DNA of 64,000 nt from Candidatus Gastranaerophilales bacterium (GCA_947589425.1 CANQAV010000002.1:124001-188000), one strand, 5' to 3'; positions 41,390 through 51,835 are shown, counted from the stretch's first letter. The notes: generated by a model not told the origin, from the letters alone. Numbers and translations: made by a program.

Positions 41390-43969
41390 ATGTTCGACAA
41401 TTTGACAAATTCGGCTCAAGAATTAATGTATAAAGCTCAGGCTGTTTCACTTGAAAACCATAATACCATGATTGAGCCTGTTCATTTTTTATATATTATG
41501 GCAAATTCAGATATTGAATCTGCCGCATTATTGATGAGTGAATTAAAATTAAACACAAGCCTTTTTTTGCACGATATAACAAATGCGCTCAATAATGTTC
41601 CTAAAGTTCAGGATATACAAGATAAAACATATTTAAGTAAAAATTCTCTTTCTTTGCTTGAAAAAGCAGCTCAAAAGGCTAAAGAATTAAAAGACAAGTA
41701 TGTATCAATTGAACACATACTGCTTGCTTTAATTGAGGTCGATGATGCTGATATTAAAAGAATAGTTGAAAAGTATCAGCTTACAAATTCAAAAATTCTT
41801 AATGCCATGAAAAATATGAGAGGTGATAAAACTGTGGATACAAAAAATGCTGATGAAGATTATAAAATTATAGAAAAATTTTCAATAGATTTAACCCGTC
41901 TTGCCCGTGACGGTAAATTAGACCCCGTTATCGGAAGAGATGAAGAAATAAGAAGAATTATTCAGGTATTAAACAGAAGGACAAAAAATAACCCCTGTTT
42001 AATCGGCGAGGCAGGTGTCGGAAAAACCGCAATTGTAGAAGGCTTGGCCCAAAGAATTATAAGAGGGGACGTGCCTGAAAGTCTTAAAGATACAACTTTG
42101 ATTTCGCTTGATATGGGCGCTTTAATTGCAGGTGCAAAATATAGAGGCGAATTTGAAGAAAGATTGAAAAAAGTTTTAAAAGAGGTTGAAAAATCAGACG
42201 GTCAAATAATTATGTTTATTGATGAACTCCATACCGTAGTGGGCGCAGGGGGCGCCGAGGGTACTGCGGATGCGGGCAACCTTTTAAAACCGATGCTCGC
42301 TCGTGGTGCAATGAGGGTTTTGGGAGCTACAACGGTCAACGAATATCGAAAATATATTGAAAAAGACCCTGCGCTTGAGCGTCGTTTCCAGCCGATTTTG
42401 GTGGATGAGCCTACCGTTGATGATACAATTTCAATTTTAAGAGGTTTAAAAGATAAATATGAAGTACACCACGGAATAAGAATTAAAGATTCCGCTCTTG
42501 TTGCTGCGGCAAAATTATCCCAAAGATATATAACCGACAGATTTCTTCCCGATAAGGCAATTGACCTTGTTGATGAAGCATCTTCCGCAGTAAGAATTGA
42601 AATTGATTCAATGCCCGAAGAACTTGATAAGCTTGAGCGTCAAAAATTACAGCTTCAAATTGAACTTCAATCCCTAAAGGATGATAACGACGAAGAAAAA
42701 ATTAAAAATGTCGAAGCTCTTTTAAATGATGTTAATTCAAAAGCTGAAGTTTTGAAAACGCAATGGGAAAAAGAAAAATCTTCAATTAAAGGGGAAGCTT
42801 CAATTAAAACCGAAATAGAAGAAGTTAAACACCAAATTGAAAAAGCCCAAAGAGATTATAACCTTGAACTTGCCGCAAAATTACAATACGGCAGACTGCC
42901 CGAGCTTGAAAACCAATTGAAAGAATGTAAAAATAACGAACACAAAGGCGCTCTTTTAAAAGAAGAAATTGATGAAGAAGACATTGCTCAAATTATATCA
43001 AAATGGACAGGAGTTCCGGTTTCAAAACTTGTTGAAGAAGAAAGCCAAAAACTTCTTGATATGGAAAAAGTTCTTCATACTCAAGTAATCGGTCAAGATG
43101 AAGCGGTTGAAGTTATATCAGATTCGATAAGACGTGCAAGAAGCGGACTTTCCGACCCTAAAAGACCGATTGGAACATTTTTGTTTTTGGGTCCTACAGG
43201 GGTTGGTAAAACCGAACTAGCTAAAGCCTTAGCCAAATTTATGTTTTTGGATGAAGAAAGTCTTATCAGAATTGATATGTCAGAATACATGGAAAAACAT
43301 TCTGTTGCAAGGCTTATAGGCGCACCTCCGGGATATGTCGGATATGATGAAGGAGGACAGCTCACCTCTGCCGTTCGCAAAAAACCCTATTCCGTTATTC
43401 TTTTTGATGAAATCGAAAAAGCACATCCCGATGTATTTAACATCATGCTTCAAATGTTTGATGACGGCAGATTGACGGATTCAAAAGGAAGAACGGTAGA
43501 TTTTAAAAATACCATTATAATTTTAACATCTAACATAGGCTCAAACATTATCCTGGATAATGCCCTGAAAGGTATGATGAATCCGACTAATAAAGAACAA
43601 GTTAAAGAAGAAATTACTCAAAAGTTAAGAGAATACTTTAAGCCCGAATTTTTAAACAGGATTGATGAAACAATATTCTTTGATGCTCTTACTTTGGATA
43701 ATCTTTCTCATATTGTTGATATTCAGGTTGAATACCTGCGTGAATTATTAAAAGAAAGAAAAATTGAGCTTGTAATTACAAAAGATGCGAAAGAACACCT
43801 TGCGCTTCAAGGATATAATCCTATGTACGGGGCAAGACCTCTTAAGCGCACAATAAGACAGCTCATTGAAAATCCTTTATCAAAAGCACTTTTAAAAGGT
43901 GATTTTAAAGACGGAGATAAAATTGAAATAGATTATCAAAATGAGGAAATTGAATTTAAAAAAGTCTAA
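41390..43969 (+). CDS. clpB: Protein disaggregase ClpB
   Basis: An 859-residue AAA+ chaperone that pulls aggregated proteins apart with DnaK. Two Clp_N repeats occupy about 1-145. The first ATPase has [13 protein letters not shown] and [14 protein letters not shown]. The coiled-coil middle domain, at about 405-530 ([35 protein letters not shown]), marks ClpB rather than ClpC. The second ATPase has [12 protein letters not shown] and [13 protein letters not shown], and the C-domain has [11 protein letters not shown]. Length is normal. AAAGGG precedes the ATG by about 8 bases. No CIRCE-type inverted repeat is visible upstream. A terminator follows. Confidence 0.97.
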   Translation: MFDNLTNSAQELMYKAQAVSLENHNTMIEPVHFLYIMANSDIESAALLMSELKLNTSLFLHDITNALNNVPKVQDIQDKTYLSKNSLSLLEKAAQKAKELKDKYVSIEHILLALIEVDDADIKRIVEKYQLTNSKILNAMKNMRGDKTVDTKNADEDYKIIEKFSIDLTRLARDGKLDPVIGRDEEIRRIIQVLNRRTKNNPCLIGEAGVGKTAIVEGLAQRIIRGDVPESLKDTTLISLDMGALIAGAKYRGEFEERLKKVLKEVEKSDGQIIMFIDELHTVVGAGGAEGTADAGNLLKPMLARGAMRVLGATTVNEYRKYIEKDPALERRFQPILVDEPTVDDTISILRGLKDKYEVHHGIRIKDSALVAAAKLSQRYITDRFLPDKAIDLVDEASSAVRIEIDSMPEELDKLERQKLQLQIELQSLKDDNDEEKIKNVEALLNDVNSKAEVLKTQWEKEKSSIKGEASIKTEIEEVKHQIEKAQRDYNLELAAKLQYGRLPELENQLKECKNNEHKGALLKEEIDEEDIAQIISKWTGVPVSKLVEEESQKLLDMEKVLHTQVIGQDEAVEVISDSIRRARSGLSDPKRPIGTFLFLGPTGVGKTELAKALAKFMFLDEESLIRIDMSEYMEKHSVARLIGAPPGYVGYDEGGQLTSAVRKKPYSVILFDEIEKAHPDVFNIMLQMFDDGRLTDSKGRTVDFKNTIIILTSNIGSNIILDNALKGMMNPTNKEQVKEEITQKLREYFKPEFLNRIDETIFFDALTLDNLSHIVDIQVEYLRELLKERKIELVITKDAKEHLALQGYNPMYGARPLKRTIRQLIENPLSKALLKGDFKDGDKIEIDYQNEEIEFKKV

Positions 43970-43988
43970 GACAGATAAAAAAGCATTA

Positions 43989-44021
43989 AAAAAAGCGGGT
44001 TGTAAACTCTCCCGCTTTTTT
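43989..44021. terminator. Bidirectional terminator between clpB and the 53-residue ORF
   Basis: AAAAAGCGGG pairs with CCCGCTTTTT around an 11-base loop. T runs on both strands let it end clpB on the plus strand and the small ORF on the minus strand. Confidence 0.85.
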
Positions 44022-44030
44022 AAGACTTTT

Positions 44031-44192
44031 TTAAACTAACCCTAAAACCTTCTTGTACCAGCTGAATGTTTCAAGCTCTAAACCGTTGAATGTTGTTTTC
44101 AAACATTGTTTTTTCAAATAATGTTGAAATTCATCATTGAATTTGGTTTTTTGAGCGGTCTGGGTCTGTGTTTCTTGAGCGGAAATTGACAT
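44031..44192 (-). CDS. Small 53-residue protein of unknown function
   Basis: A short ORF on the minus strand with unusually complete expression signals. AGGAGG at 44198-44203 is the best ribosome site in the window, 5 bases before the ATG. A TATAAT box (44244-44249) with a weak CTTACA -35 lies upstream, and the bidirectional terminator follows the stop. The protein begins MSISAQETQTQTAQKTK, then has FNDEFQHYLKKQ and ends ETFSWYKKVLGLV. It is polar, has one Cys and one Trp, and shows no signal peptide or membrane helix. No family was recognised. Confidence 0.62.
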   Translation of the reverse strand: MSISAQETQTQTAQKTKFNDEFQHYLKKQCLKTTFNGLELETFSWYKKVLGLV

Positions 44193-44243
44193 GAGAACCT
44201 CCTAGCACTTTACAACTAACAACTTAACTTTAACTTGCTCTAT

Positions 44244-44272
44244 ATTATAACACAAAAATTAATTTGTGTAAG
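44244..44272 (-). promoter_or_regulatory. Promoter of the 53-residue ORF
   Basis: On the minus strand CTTACA (44267-44272) and TATAAT (44244-44249) are 17 bases apart. The expected start, about 44237, gives a 44-base leader with the AGGAGG site. Bases 44273-44431 hold AT-rich sequence with no further gene seen. Confidence 0.5.
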
Positions 44273-44431
44273 CTTTTTTTTAAAAAAATAACCCGATTAT
44301 GCTAGGAAACCCGCACAGATATTGTTTATTTTACTTTTGTAGTAATTGTAACATTTTCTTTACTAAAAGCAAGTCAATTTTTTTTCTTCTCTTGTTTTAA
44401 AAGATTATGTAACATTTTAGGACATTTTTTT

Positions 44432-46147
44432 ATGAAAATAAATTCTGTAATAAATCTTAATAATTCTAATTTAAAAAATTTAAGGCATGGCAATTATAAA
44501 CAAAATTTAAATTCGGTTGAATATAAAAAACCTCAAAGTTATCTTCCGACAAAAATGTTTTTAAGTTTTCAGGGCGGTTATACTCTTAATTTGAAAGATA
44601 CTTACGATAATCTTGAATGGGGTGAATATCCGCAGGATATCCTTCCTGCAATTGAAAAGGAATTAAATTTTAATCCTTCAACAAAGAAAACCCTCTATGA
44701 TATTCATTTTGATAAATATAAAGAAATTTTAAACTGTTTTTCTCTTGATGAATTAAAAGAAAAATTCCCCGAATTTCAAGACGTTTTGTCGGTTGAAGAT
44801 GTTGAAGCAAAAGATGAAAGTTTTATCGGCAGATTTAAAAATAATCAGCTTGAAGGTTTTCCAAACGATGAAGATTTAACCCTTCAATTAATAAAATTAT
44901 ACTGGGGACAAGGATTTTCCTTGAATGACCTTTCTGATTACGCTGCTCAAAATTCCCCTCAGGGAAACAAAATTTCGCTTTTATATACAATGAATAAATT
45001 AAACATTCCCTTAATGCAAAGGCACTACGCATCCGTTTTGAAGCTTTCAAATAAAGAATATAACGAACGCTATACAAAAGAGATGTCCGTCAGGTCAAGG
45101 GAAGCAAAGGAAGAAAAACAACAGCGCTCGGAAGGTGAAGCGGTATATATTCCGACAGTTGAAATGACGCCCGAGAGAAGAAAACATATTTCGGAAGCTC
45201 TAAAAAAATATTATAAAGAAAACCCCGAAGCGCTTGTTCGTATGTCAAAAAGGCAGAAGGATTTTTACGAACAAAACCCTAAATATAAAGAAGATTTGTC
45301 TCTTGTTATGGATTACGCATGGAATAAAACACAGGAAGGTAAAAGTATTAAAAAATATCTTTCCAAGTTCTTAAAGAAATATCATCAAAATCTGGATATT
45401 TCTTCCGATGAATTATCTTTAAAAAAAGCTATGTCTTATGAAAACCGCTGCGCTTTAGATGAATTTTGGTCTAAAAATGATTGGGCGAAAGAAAAGTTTT
45501 CAATTGCAGTTCAAAACGGATGGAATTATATATCTCTTCATCCCGAAGCATCCGAAAAAAGTGTGTTGAACATTGATATACCCATACCTAAAGAATGCAC
45601 AAAGTTTGATACTATACCAAAAACACTTAAACAAAAAATATATAATTTTGCACTTTCAAAAGGCTATCCTTTTAAAAACGTAACTTTCGGGATTGCATTT
45701 TTCTATGGAGATAAGCCCGTTGAAGGGAAAGAAAAATTTGCAAAACAAGCAGATTACGCACAATCGGTTATAGATGAATTTTTGAATAAAAACCCCAAAG
45801 AAGCTGATTTATCAACAACCGCAAAGCAATATGCGCTTTTGAGAATGGTAAATATATTGAAATATAATATTAAAAGTAAATTACCCAAAAGTGTTACAAA
45901 AGAAAAATCGCAAATTTTGGTACAAATGATGAGTCAAATCAATAAAGAAGTTTCAACAATTTTTTATATTGATGCCAAAGGCGATTTCCATCCCCTTTCT
46001 TCCGACTTTGATAAGGTGGATGAATTCTATAATGCATTTATGTATCAAACGCATTTAATGGGATTAAAAGATTTTCCCGAATATGCCGATAAAATGTTTG
46101 ATGATTGTTATTTATATTCCTGTAAAATGTTTAATGATGTTGAGTAA
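44432..46147 (+). CDS. Large cytosolic protein with NUMOD3-like repeats, unknown function
   Basis: A 571-residue protein without a recognised catalytic domain. The first 50 residues are rich in Asn, Lys and Tyr and end MFLSFQGG, a leader form that recalls many proteins of the Gastranaerophilales lineage. Residues about 250-290 read [20 protein letters not shown] then [15 protein letters not shown], resembling NUMOD3 modules that bind DNA next to homing nuclease domains. No GIY-YIG or HNH motif is seen. The C-terminal 170 residues are helical with many Lys. A weak AGGA lies 11 bases before the ATG. It may be a DNA-binding or secreted effector-like protein; both ideas are inference. Confidence 0.6.
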   Translation: MKINSVINLNNSNLKNLRHGNYKQNLNSVEYKKPQSYLPTKMFLSFQGGYTLNLKDTYDNLEWGEYPQDILPAIEKELNFNPSTKKTLYDIHFDKYKEILNCFSLDELKEKFPEFQDVLSVEDVEAKDESFIGRFKNNQLEGFPNDEDLTLQLIKLYWGQGFSLNDLSDYAAQNSPQGNKISLLYTMNKLNIPLMQRHYASVLKLSNKEYNERYTKEMSVRSREAKEEKQQRSEGEAVYIPTVEMTPERRKHISEALKKYYKENPEALVRMSKRQKDFYEQNPKYKEDLSLVMDYAWNKTQEGKSIKKYLSKFLKKYHQNLDISSDELSLKKAMSYENRCALDEFWSKNDWAKEKFSIAVQNGWNYISLHPEASEKSVLNIDIPIPKECTKFDTIPKTLKQKIYNFALSKGYPFKNVTFGIAFFYGDKPVEGKEKFAKQADYAQSVIDEFLNKNPKEADLSTTAKQYALLRMVNILKYNIKSKLPKSVTKEKSQILVQMMSQINKEVSTIFYIDAKGDFHPLSSDFDKVDEFYNAFMYQTHLMGLKDFPEYADKMFDDCYLYSCKMFNDVE

Positions 46148-47012
46148 TCGATTGAGCCATTCTTTCAAGATATAAACCGTAGCCGTTTTGTTTATATTGT
46201 TTTGCCAAATCTTTCAACTGCTGTGTTGTGATATAACCCATACGGCAGGCAACTTCTTCAATTGATGCGATTTTCATTCCCGTATTAATTTCCATGGATT
46301 GAACAAAGTTTGCCGCCTGCAAAAGACTGTCAAAAGTTCCCGTGTCAAGCCAAGCAAAACCTCTTCCCAAAATTTCAACTTTGAGCTTATTTTGTTTTAA
46401 ATATATTTTATTTAAATCGGTAATTTCCAACTCCCCTCTTTTTGAAGGTTTAAGCGATTTAGCATATTCAACAACGTGTTTATCATAAAAATATAAACCT
46501 GTTACTGCGTAATTTGATTTTGGTTTTTTGGGTTTTTCTTCAATGGAGATTGCTTTGTTGTTCTTGTCAAATTCAACAACGCCGAATCTTTCCGGGTCAT
46601 GTACCTGATAGCCGAATATGGTTGCCCCTTGTTTTCTTTTTGCAATTTCTTTAAGAATGTCCGAAAAACCGTGTCCGTGGAATATGTTATCCCCTAAAAT
46701 AAGAGCTACGGGCGAATTTTTAATAAAATCTTCCGCTATTATAAAACTTTCCGCTATCCCTCTGGGAACTTCCTGGACTGCGTAAGAAAATCTTGCTCCT
46801 ATTTGAGAGCCGTCTTGCAAAACTTTTTTAAAATTATTTATGTCATTAGGGCTTGTAATGATAAGTATGTCTTTTATTCCCGCCAATAAAAGGGTTGTGA
46901 TGGGGTAGTATATCATCGGTTTATCAAATACGGGTAAAAGTATTTTCGATATTGGTAAACTTGCCGGAAACAGTCTTGAGCCTGCACCTGCTGCAAGAAT
47001 TATGCCTTTCAT
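46131..47012 (-). CDS. rfbA: Glucose-1-phosphate thymidylyltransferase
   Basis: A 293-residue RmlA-type nucleotidyltransferase making dTDP-glucose, the first step to dTDP-rhamnose and related sugars. The signature [20 protein letters not shown] leads into [28 protein letters not shown] and [21 protein letters not shown], then [13 protein letters not shown], are standard. Length is normal. rfbB, rfbC and rfbD are not present, so the rest of the pathway lies elsewhere. Its end overlaps the 571-residue gene by 17 bases. Confidence 0.95.
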   Translation of the reverse strand: MKGIILAAGAGSRLFPASLPISKILLPVFDKPMIYYPITTLLLAGIKDILIITSPNDINNFKKVLQDGSQIGARFSYAVQEVPRGIAESFIIAEDFIKNSPVALILGDNIFHGHGFSDILKEIAKRKQGATIFGYQVHDPERFGVVEFDKNNKAISIEEKPKKPKSNYAVTGLYFYDKHVVEYAKSLKPSKRGELEITDLNKIYLKQNKLKVEILGRGFAWLDTGTFDSLLQAANFVQSMEINTGMKIASIEEVACRMGYITTQQLKDLAKQYKQNGYGLYLERMAQSITQHH

Positions 47013-47102
47013 TTTTTCTCCTCTTTTTTATTATTGTAGTTGAAAAATGAATTGGTGTATAGTTTGTAACATTGCCCTTACAAATATTTTAAAAAAGCAA
47101 AT

Positions 47103-47134
47103 AAAAAATGCGCAAAAATTTTTGCGCATTTTTT
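47103..47134. terminator. Bidirectional terminator after hpf
   Basis: A perfect 16-bp palindrome (AAAAAATGCGCAAAAA plus its complement) with flanking T run. It lies just downstream of the hpf stop on the minus strand and upstream of rfbA, so it mainly ends the hpf message. Confidence 0.85.
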
Positions 47135-47148
47135 TTCTTTATTTTGTT

Positions 47149-47508
47149 TTATGCTTCAACTTCTTCTGTTTGTGCGGAAGTTCTTATGGATTCAACTCCG
47201 CCTTTTGATTTTGATAATCCTTTTTCTTTGAATTTTCTAACCTGACGGTCTAATTTATCGCACACAAGGTCAATCGAAGCATACATGTTTTCGGCTTTTT
47301 CTTCTACTCTTATGGTTTCACCGCCTATTTTACAGTTGATTTCAGCAATGTGCGAGTCATTAACGGAGGGATTTTTAATTACCGATAAAACAACATCAAT
47401 AGCATCAATTTGTTCATAGTGGTTTGCCACTTTTCCGGCTTTTTCTTTTACATAAGCTTTGATTGCTTCAGTAATTTCAATGTTACGACCATTAACGTGA
47501 ATATGCAT
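47149..47508 (-). CDS. hpf: Ribosome hibernation-promoting factor
   Basis: A 119-residue protein of the HPF/RaiA (YfiA) family that binds the 30S decoding centre when growth stops. The fold elements are MHIHVNGRNIEITEAIKAYV, VVLSVIKN, AEINCKIGGETIRVEEKAE and MYASIDLVCDKLDRQVRK. It is the short form with only about 20 extra C-terminal residues (ESIRTSAQTEEVEA) and no dimerisation domain like the long HPF. It is a single-gene unit with its own terminator. Confidence 0.92.
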   Translation of the reverse strand: MHIHVNGRNIEITEAIKAYVKEKAGKVANHYEQIDAIDVVLSVIKNPSVNDSHIAEINCKIGGETIRVEEKAENMYASIDLVCDKLDRQVRKFKEKGLSKSKGGVESIRTSAQTEEVEA

Positions 47509-47633
47509 AGTTTTCTCCGTTTCTAGCGCAGATAGTCACCATCTCGCTTTTTCTATTATACCCTATTTCAACATTTTTTTAAAGAAAATAATTTAAAAAG
47601 TAAAATTAATTTACTTAATCTATAATATTTGTG

Positions 47634-47639
47634 TATAAT
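47634..47639 (+). promoter_or_regulatory. -10 element before the aminotransferase gene
   Basis: TATAAT in the context GTGTATAATT. The leader of about 24 bases contains AGAGGT before ATG 47669. Confidence 0.5.
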
Positions 47640-47668
47640 TTACTTATAACACTAGTTTAGAGGTAAGT

Positions 47669-48907
47669 ATGGATAAAGAAATTTTTAATAATCAAATAAA
47701 AAACATGTCAAACTATATCATGTTTATAATAAAAGCGAAGCAGGTTGAATTAACCCCTTTCTTGAAAGCTAAAAACAGAGCCCCAATAGCGCTTTCCATG
47801 GGCGCACCGGTGGATAAAGTTCCTGATTTTGTAATTAATAAAGCAAAAGAATATCTTGATATTCCCTCGCTCCACACTTATTCAACTCCCAAAGGGGAAA
47901 TGAAGTTTTTGGAAGCCGTTTCAAAAAGAATGAAAGAGCGCTTCGGGGTTGAATTAAGCCCTAAAGATGAAATTTTTTCTCTTATAGGCTCAAAAGAAGG
48001 TATATCAAATCTCCTCAAGGCATTAATTAACCCGAAGGAAATTGAAGAAGAAAAAGATGTTATTTTAATTCCCGCACCGGGGTATGCTTCTTATTCTCAA
48101 ATGATTAAAGCACAAGGCGCAAGAGCATACGGCATAAGCCTGAATGAAGAAAATAACTATATGCCGAACCTTGACGAAGTCTTTGATAAATATATAAAAG
48201 AAGGTAATGACCCTAAAAAAATTAAAGCTCTGTTTATAAATTATCCGAATAATCCTCTGGGTGCTACCGCAACAAAAGAATATCTTGCTCATTGTGTTAA
48301 TTTTTGTTTGAAGCATGGAATACTTTTGGTTTCGGATAATGCATATTGCGAAATGTATTTTGATGAAGACTATAAACCGCATTCGGTTTTTGAATGCGAA
48401 GGAGCAAAAGACTGCGCCGTTGAAATGTACAGCTTTTCAAAATCTTATGCCATGACAGGCTGGCGTTTGGGCTGGGCTTGCGGTAATTCAACCATAATTA
48501 CAATGTTATCCCGTGCAAAAGGCACTGTTGATACAGGTATATTCAAGGTTCTTCAATACGCAGGAGCCGACCTTTTAGTAAGCGAAGAAGGTCAAAAATA
48601 CATTGATAATCAAAACGAAAAATTTAAAAATAAAATTCAAAAGTTTGTTTCGGGGCTTAATTCTTTGGGATATAAGGTTAAAATGCCAAAAGCCGCATTT
48701 TATTTGTGGGTTGAAATTCCAAAAAGATATAAAGACTGTGTTCAATTTGCGGATGAATTGTTGGAAAAATCAGGTATTGTAGTTGTTCCGGGAACTGCTT
48801 TTGATAAAAATGCACTTCGTCACATAAGGCTTTCCGTTGTAGCATCTGACGAAGATTTGTCGGAAGTTATAAGACGCATGAGAGAAGACGGTTTTAGTTT
48901 TGAGTGA
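47669..48907 (+). CDS. Class I/II aminotransferase (LL-DAP/aspartate aminotransferase-like)
   Basis: A 412-residue PLP enzyme. The PLP lysine sits in YSFSKSYAMTGWRLGWACG. The substrate and cofactor residues are in LHTYSTPKGEMKFLEAV, NYPNNPLGATATKEYL and SDNAYCEMYF. The C-terminal arginine is in HIRLSVVASDEDL. The closest impression is of the LL-diaminopimelate or aspartate/alanine aminotransferases, but the amino donor cannot be decided by eye. hisH starts within its last codons, so histidine synthesis (HisC-like activity on imidazoleacetol phosphate) is another possibility. Confidence 0.85.
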   Translation: MDKEIFNNQIKNMSNYIMFIIKAKQVELTPFLKAKNRAPIALSMGAPVDKVPDFVINKAKEYLDIPSLHTYSTPKGEMKFLEAVSKRMKERFGVELSPKDEIFSLIGSKEGISNLLKALINPKEIEEEKDVILIPAPGYASYSQMIKAQGARAYGISLNEENNYMPNLDEVFDKYIKEGNDPKKIKALFINYPNNPLGATATKEYLAHCVNFCLKHGILLVSDNAYCEMYFDEDYKPHSVFECEGAKDCAVEMYSFSKSYAMTGWRLGWACGNSTIITMLSRAKGTVDTGIFKVLQYAGADLLVSEEGQKYIDNQNEKFKNKIQKFVSGLNSLGYKVKMPKAAFYLWVEIPKRYKDCVQFADELLEKSGIVVVPGTAFDKNALRHIRLSVVASDEDLSEVIRRMREDGFSFE

Positions 48908-49487
48908 TATAGTTATAATTGATTATAATTCAGGTAATACAAAAAGCCTCGGGAATATGCTTGAGAGCTTAGGATATCACTATATTTTATCAGACAGAAA
49001 AGAAGATATCCTGAGTGCAAAAAAGCTTTTGTTTCCGGGGCAGGGTCATTTTGAACAGGCAGTTAAAAACCTTGAGGCAAAAGGGCTGAAAAATACAATT
49101 ATAAAGGCTCTTGATAAAGGGATAGATTTTTTGGGAATATGCCTCGGGCTTCAAATTCTTTTTGAAGAAAGCGAAGAAGCTCCCAATATAAAAGGGCTTG
49201 GTATCTTAGAAGGCAGTGTCAAAAAATTTCAGGGAATTAAAACTCCTCAAATCGGGTGGAACAAAATTAAAACAAGAGGAAATTCAAATTTTGACGACGA
49301 TTATTTTTATTTTGTAAATTCATATTATGTCATGCCAAAAGATGAAAATATAATATCTTCAACTTGCGAATACGGAATTGAATTTACTTCAAGCATAAAA
49401 AAAGATAATCTTTCCGCCGTTCAATTTCATCCCGAAAAAAGTGCATCAGCGGGTGTTAAATTTTTCAAAAAGTGGTTAGAATTGTAA
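48900..49487 (+). CDS. hisH: Imidazole glycerol phosphate synthase, glutaminase subunit
   Basis: A 195-residue class I glutamine amidotransferase that feeds ammonia to HisF. The catalytic Cys81 lies in LGICLGLQILFEE. The His-Glu pair is in AVQFHPEKSASAG. FPGQGHFEQAV and PQIGWNKIK are typical HisH segments. The start is TTG 48900, overlapping the end of the aminotransferase by 8 bases; no ATG gives a full N-terminus. hisF and other his genes are absent from the window. Translational coupling to the aminotransferase suggests a histidine-related role for both. Confidence 0.93.
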   Translation: MSDIVIIDYNSGNTKSLGNMLESLGYHYILSDRKEDILSAKKLLFPGQGHFEQAVKNLEAKGLKNTIIKALDKGIDFLGICLGLQILFEESEEAPNIKGLGILEGSVKKFQGIKTPQIGWNKIKTRGNSNFDDDYFYFVNSYYVMPKDENIISSTCEYGIEFTSSIKKDNLSAVQFHPEKSASAGVKFFKKWLEL

Positions 49488-49489
49488 TT

Positions 49490-50137
49490 ATGAAAAAAAT
49501 TTTGTTATTAGTTTTCATATTGAATATTTTAGCGGTAAATGCCGATGTAATACCGAGCTATATAAATTCAATCAAAAAATACGGCTCGGGTTTTACGGAA
49601 ATTAAATCTCCTCTTGTAATGTATGAAACTCCGTCTAAAGAGGGGAATATAGTTGAAATGTTGAACTTTGATTACAAGGATAAAATAAGCTGTAATATAA
49701 ATCGAAACAGATGTGAAGCGGATGAAGTTTTTGCACTGTATTCCCAATCAAAAAAAATTGCGCTTTTAACAACTCTCGACGAGAGCGAAGGGTGGAATTT
49801 TGTTTGTTTTAATCAGCTTGAAAAACCCGTTTGCGGCTGGGTCGAAGGGGATAAAAACAAATTTTATAATTGGCTTGATTTTTTTAATATATTCGGCAAA
49901 AAATACGGACTTTATCTTTTTAAAGATTTAAATAAATCAGATAAAATTTTATATGCATCTCCTTCAAGACAAACAAATTCAACAGGCACTATCACCCTTG
50001 CAAAATATATAACTCCTTGGCTTGTAAGAGGGAACTGGATACTTGTTAAAGTAATTGATATAGATAACGAGCAAAAAACCGGCTGGGTTAATTTTCGTGA
50101 TAATGAAGGCAAATTAAAACTTTTTGTTAAGTTCTGA
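49490..50137 (+). CDS. Secreted protein with SH3-like segments, unknown function
   Basis: A 215-residue protein with a signal peptide (MKKILLLVFILNILAVNA) from ATG 49490. The in-frame GTG 18 bases upstream is less likely because it is inside hisH. Two segments look like SH3b-type repeats: LVMYETPSKEGNIVEM to KPVCGWVEGD, and KILYASPSRQTNSTG to KTGWVNFRD. Cysteines at NINRNRCEA and FVCF/VCGW could pair. Such domains often bind cell-wall peptides, but no enzyme is attached. Confidence 0.7.
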   Translation: MKKILLLVFILNILAVNADVIPSYINSIKKYGSGFTEIKSPLVMYETPSKEGNIVEMLNFDYKDKISCNINRNRCEADEVFALYSQSKKIALLTTLDESEGWNFVCFNQLEKPVCGWVEGDKNKFYNWLDFFNIFGKKYGLYLFKDLNKSDKILYASPSRQTNSTGTITLAKYITPWLVRGNWILVKVIDIDNEQKTGWVNFRDNEGKLKLFVKF

Positions 50138-50205
50138 TAATCAATTTATCGCAAAAAAATTTTTTTTATGTTAATTTTATTTTAACGAATAAAAAGGGTT
50201 TTAAA

Positions 50206-50436
50206 ATGTTAAAATTTTTCTATTTTACACAAATGATATCAGCAATATTCAGCATAATTCTTGTACTTTTGCATTCCCCCAAAGGAGACGGTATTGCTTC
50301 AATCGGTGCTGCAAGCCAGTTATTTTCATCACAAAAATCAACCGAAAAGGGCTTAAACAAAGTTACTTATCTTTTTGTCGGAATATTTGTTATTTCAAGC
50401 TTTGTTCTCGGATTTTTGTGGAAATATTTGAAATAG
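50206..50436 (+). CDS. secG: Protein translocase subunit SecG
   Basis: A 76-residue protein with two hydrophobic helices (about 5-22 and 53-72). Between them is the SecG loop, SPKGDGIASIGAASQLFSS. It assists SecYE in moving proteins through the inner membrane. An AAAAGGG site precedes the ATG. Its last 47 bases overlap the phosphohexomutase gene on the other strand. Confidence 0.92.
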   Translation: MLKFFYFTQMISAIFSIILVLLHSPKGDGIASIGAASQLFSSQKSTEKGLNKVTYLFVGIFVISSFVLGFLWKYLK

Positions 50437-51790
50437 TTTTTTTCAAATCATTTAATTTATTAAAATCACAAGTTTCAATATAAATTCTTAAAAGCGGCTC
50501 AGTTCCGCTTTTTCTGATTAAAAGAGAAGTTTTATCATCATCAAAAAATATTTTTTCTCCGTCTATCAGAAGTCTGTCTTTTACTTTTAAGCCTTCAAGT
50601 TCTTCTAAGGCGCCGAATTTTTCTTCGATGATATCGGCTTCTTCGTCGTTTTTAACTTTTATATCCACTCTGTCACAGTAAAATTCGCATCCGATAAAAT
50701 CTTTTATTTCCTGAACAAGCTGATAGAGAGGCTTGTTTTCGCTTGCCATCATTTCAATTATTAAAAGATTGGCATAAATTCCGTCTTTTTCGGGTATGTG
50801 TTCTCCTGCTGACAAACCGCCAGAATCCTCGCCCGCTAAAATTGTTTTATTTTGTCTCATTTTCTCGGACAGCCATTTAAAGCCTACGGGAGTGGTAATT
50901 GTTTCAATATTTAACTTTTGAGCCGTTATATCAACCGCTCTTGAAACACCGGTTGTTTTAATCATTTTGCCTGTTTTGCCTTTTTTGGACAGATATTTTA
51001 AAAGCATTGCTAAAACAATATTCGGGCTGATGTAATTTCCTTTTTCGTCAATTATGCCGTATCTGTCTGCATCTCCGTCATTTGCAACCGTAATATAACC
51101 TTTTTCTTTATATTTCATCCATTTTTCTTTAGGCTCGGGTAATCCTCCGCCAAAGTCCGATGAGTGAAGAGTGTTATAACTTTTAAATTCAATATTATTT
51201 CTTTTTAAAAGTTCGTCAAAATAGCCTATTGATGAGCTAAATAAGCCGTCATAGATAATTTTGGGCTGATTTTTTTTGATTATATTAAAATCAATTATTT
51301 TTTCAATATGCGAAAAATATTCTTCTTCCAAATTTGAAACCTCAATAGTGCCTTCTTTTTCCTCGGGCATTTTTTTATCCAGATATGAAAGAATTTTATC
51401 CGTGATTTCTTTTGAAGCGGGGCCTGCATAATCGGGAATAAATTTTATTCCCTGATATTCTTTAGGATTATGAGAAGCCGTGAGCATTATTGCACCGGTT
51501 GAATCGGGATAATATTTTGCGCAATATGCAACAATCGGAGTGGGTACAACTTTGGAAGATAAAATAACCCTAAAACCGAATTTTTTTAAATTCTCCGCAC
51601 AAAACAAGGCAAAATCATAAGCCATAAATCTCGGGTCATAGCCTGTTATAATGGTATTTTTTTCGGAATTTAAACTTTTCAGATAAAGACAGATTGCCTT
51701 AATTATTCTTTCAACATTACAAAAAGTAAAATCTTTTGCGATTATTCCCCTGAAACCGTCTGTTCCGAATTTTATATCAGTATTTTTCAT
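50390..51790 (-). CDS. Phosphoglucomutase/phosphomannomutase
   Basis: A 466-residue alpha-D-phosphohexomutase. The start KFGTDGFRGIIAKDFT gives the first substrate loop. The phosphoserine is in TASHNPKEYQGIKF. The Mg2+ loop is DGDADRYGIID. The sugar loop GEDSGGLSAG and the phosphate loop RKSGTEPLLRIY complete the four-domain set. It interconverts the 1- and 6-phosphates of glucose or mannose, supplying sugar phosphates for glycogen or dTDP-sugars such as the rfbA product. GlmM activity is less likely because this subgroup has GEDSGG. Its 3' end overlaps secG. Confidence 0.92.
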   Translation of the reverse strand: MKNTDIKFGTDGFRGIIAKDFTFCNVERIIKAICLYLKSLNSEKNTIITGYDPRFMAYDFALFCAENLKKFGFRVILSSKVVPTPIVAYCAKYYPDSTGAIMLTASHNPKEYQGIKFIPDYAGPASKEITDKILSYLDKKMPEEKEGTIEVSNLEEEYFSHIEKIIDFNIIKKNQPKIIYDGLFSSSIGYFDELLKRNNIEFKSYNTLHSSDFGGGLPEPKEKWMKYKEKGYITVANDGDADRYGIIDEKGNYISPNIVLAMLLKYLSKKGKTGKMIKTTGVSRAVDITAQKLNIETITTPVGFKWLSEKMRQNKTILAGEDSGGLSAGEHIPEKDGIYANLLIIEMMASENKPLYQLVQEIKDFIGCEFYCDRVDIKVKNDEEADIIEEKFGALEELEGLKVKDRLLIDGEKIFFDDDKTSLLIRKSGTEPLLRIYIETCDFNKLNDLKKTISNISTKIREQSLK

Positions 51791-51835
51791 AATTTAATTA
51801 TATCCAAAAATATATTTTTGTGTTAAAAAGGTATT

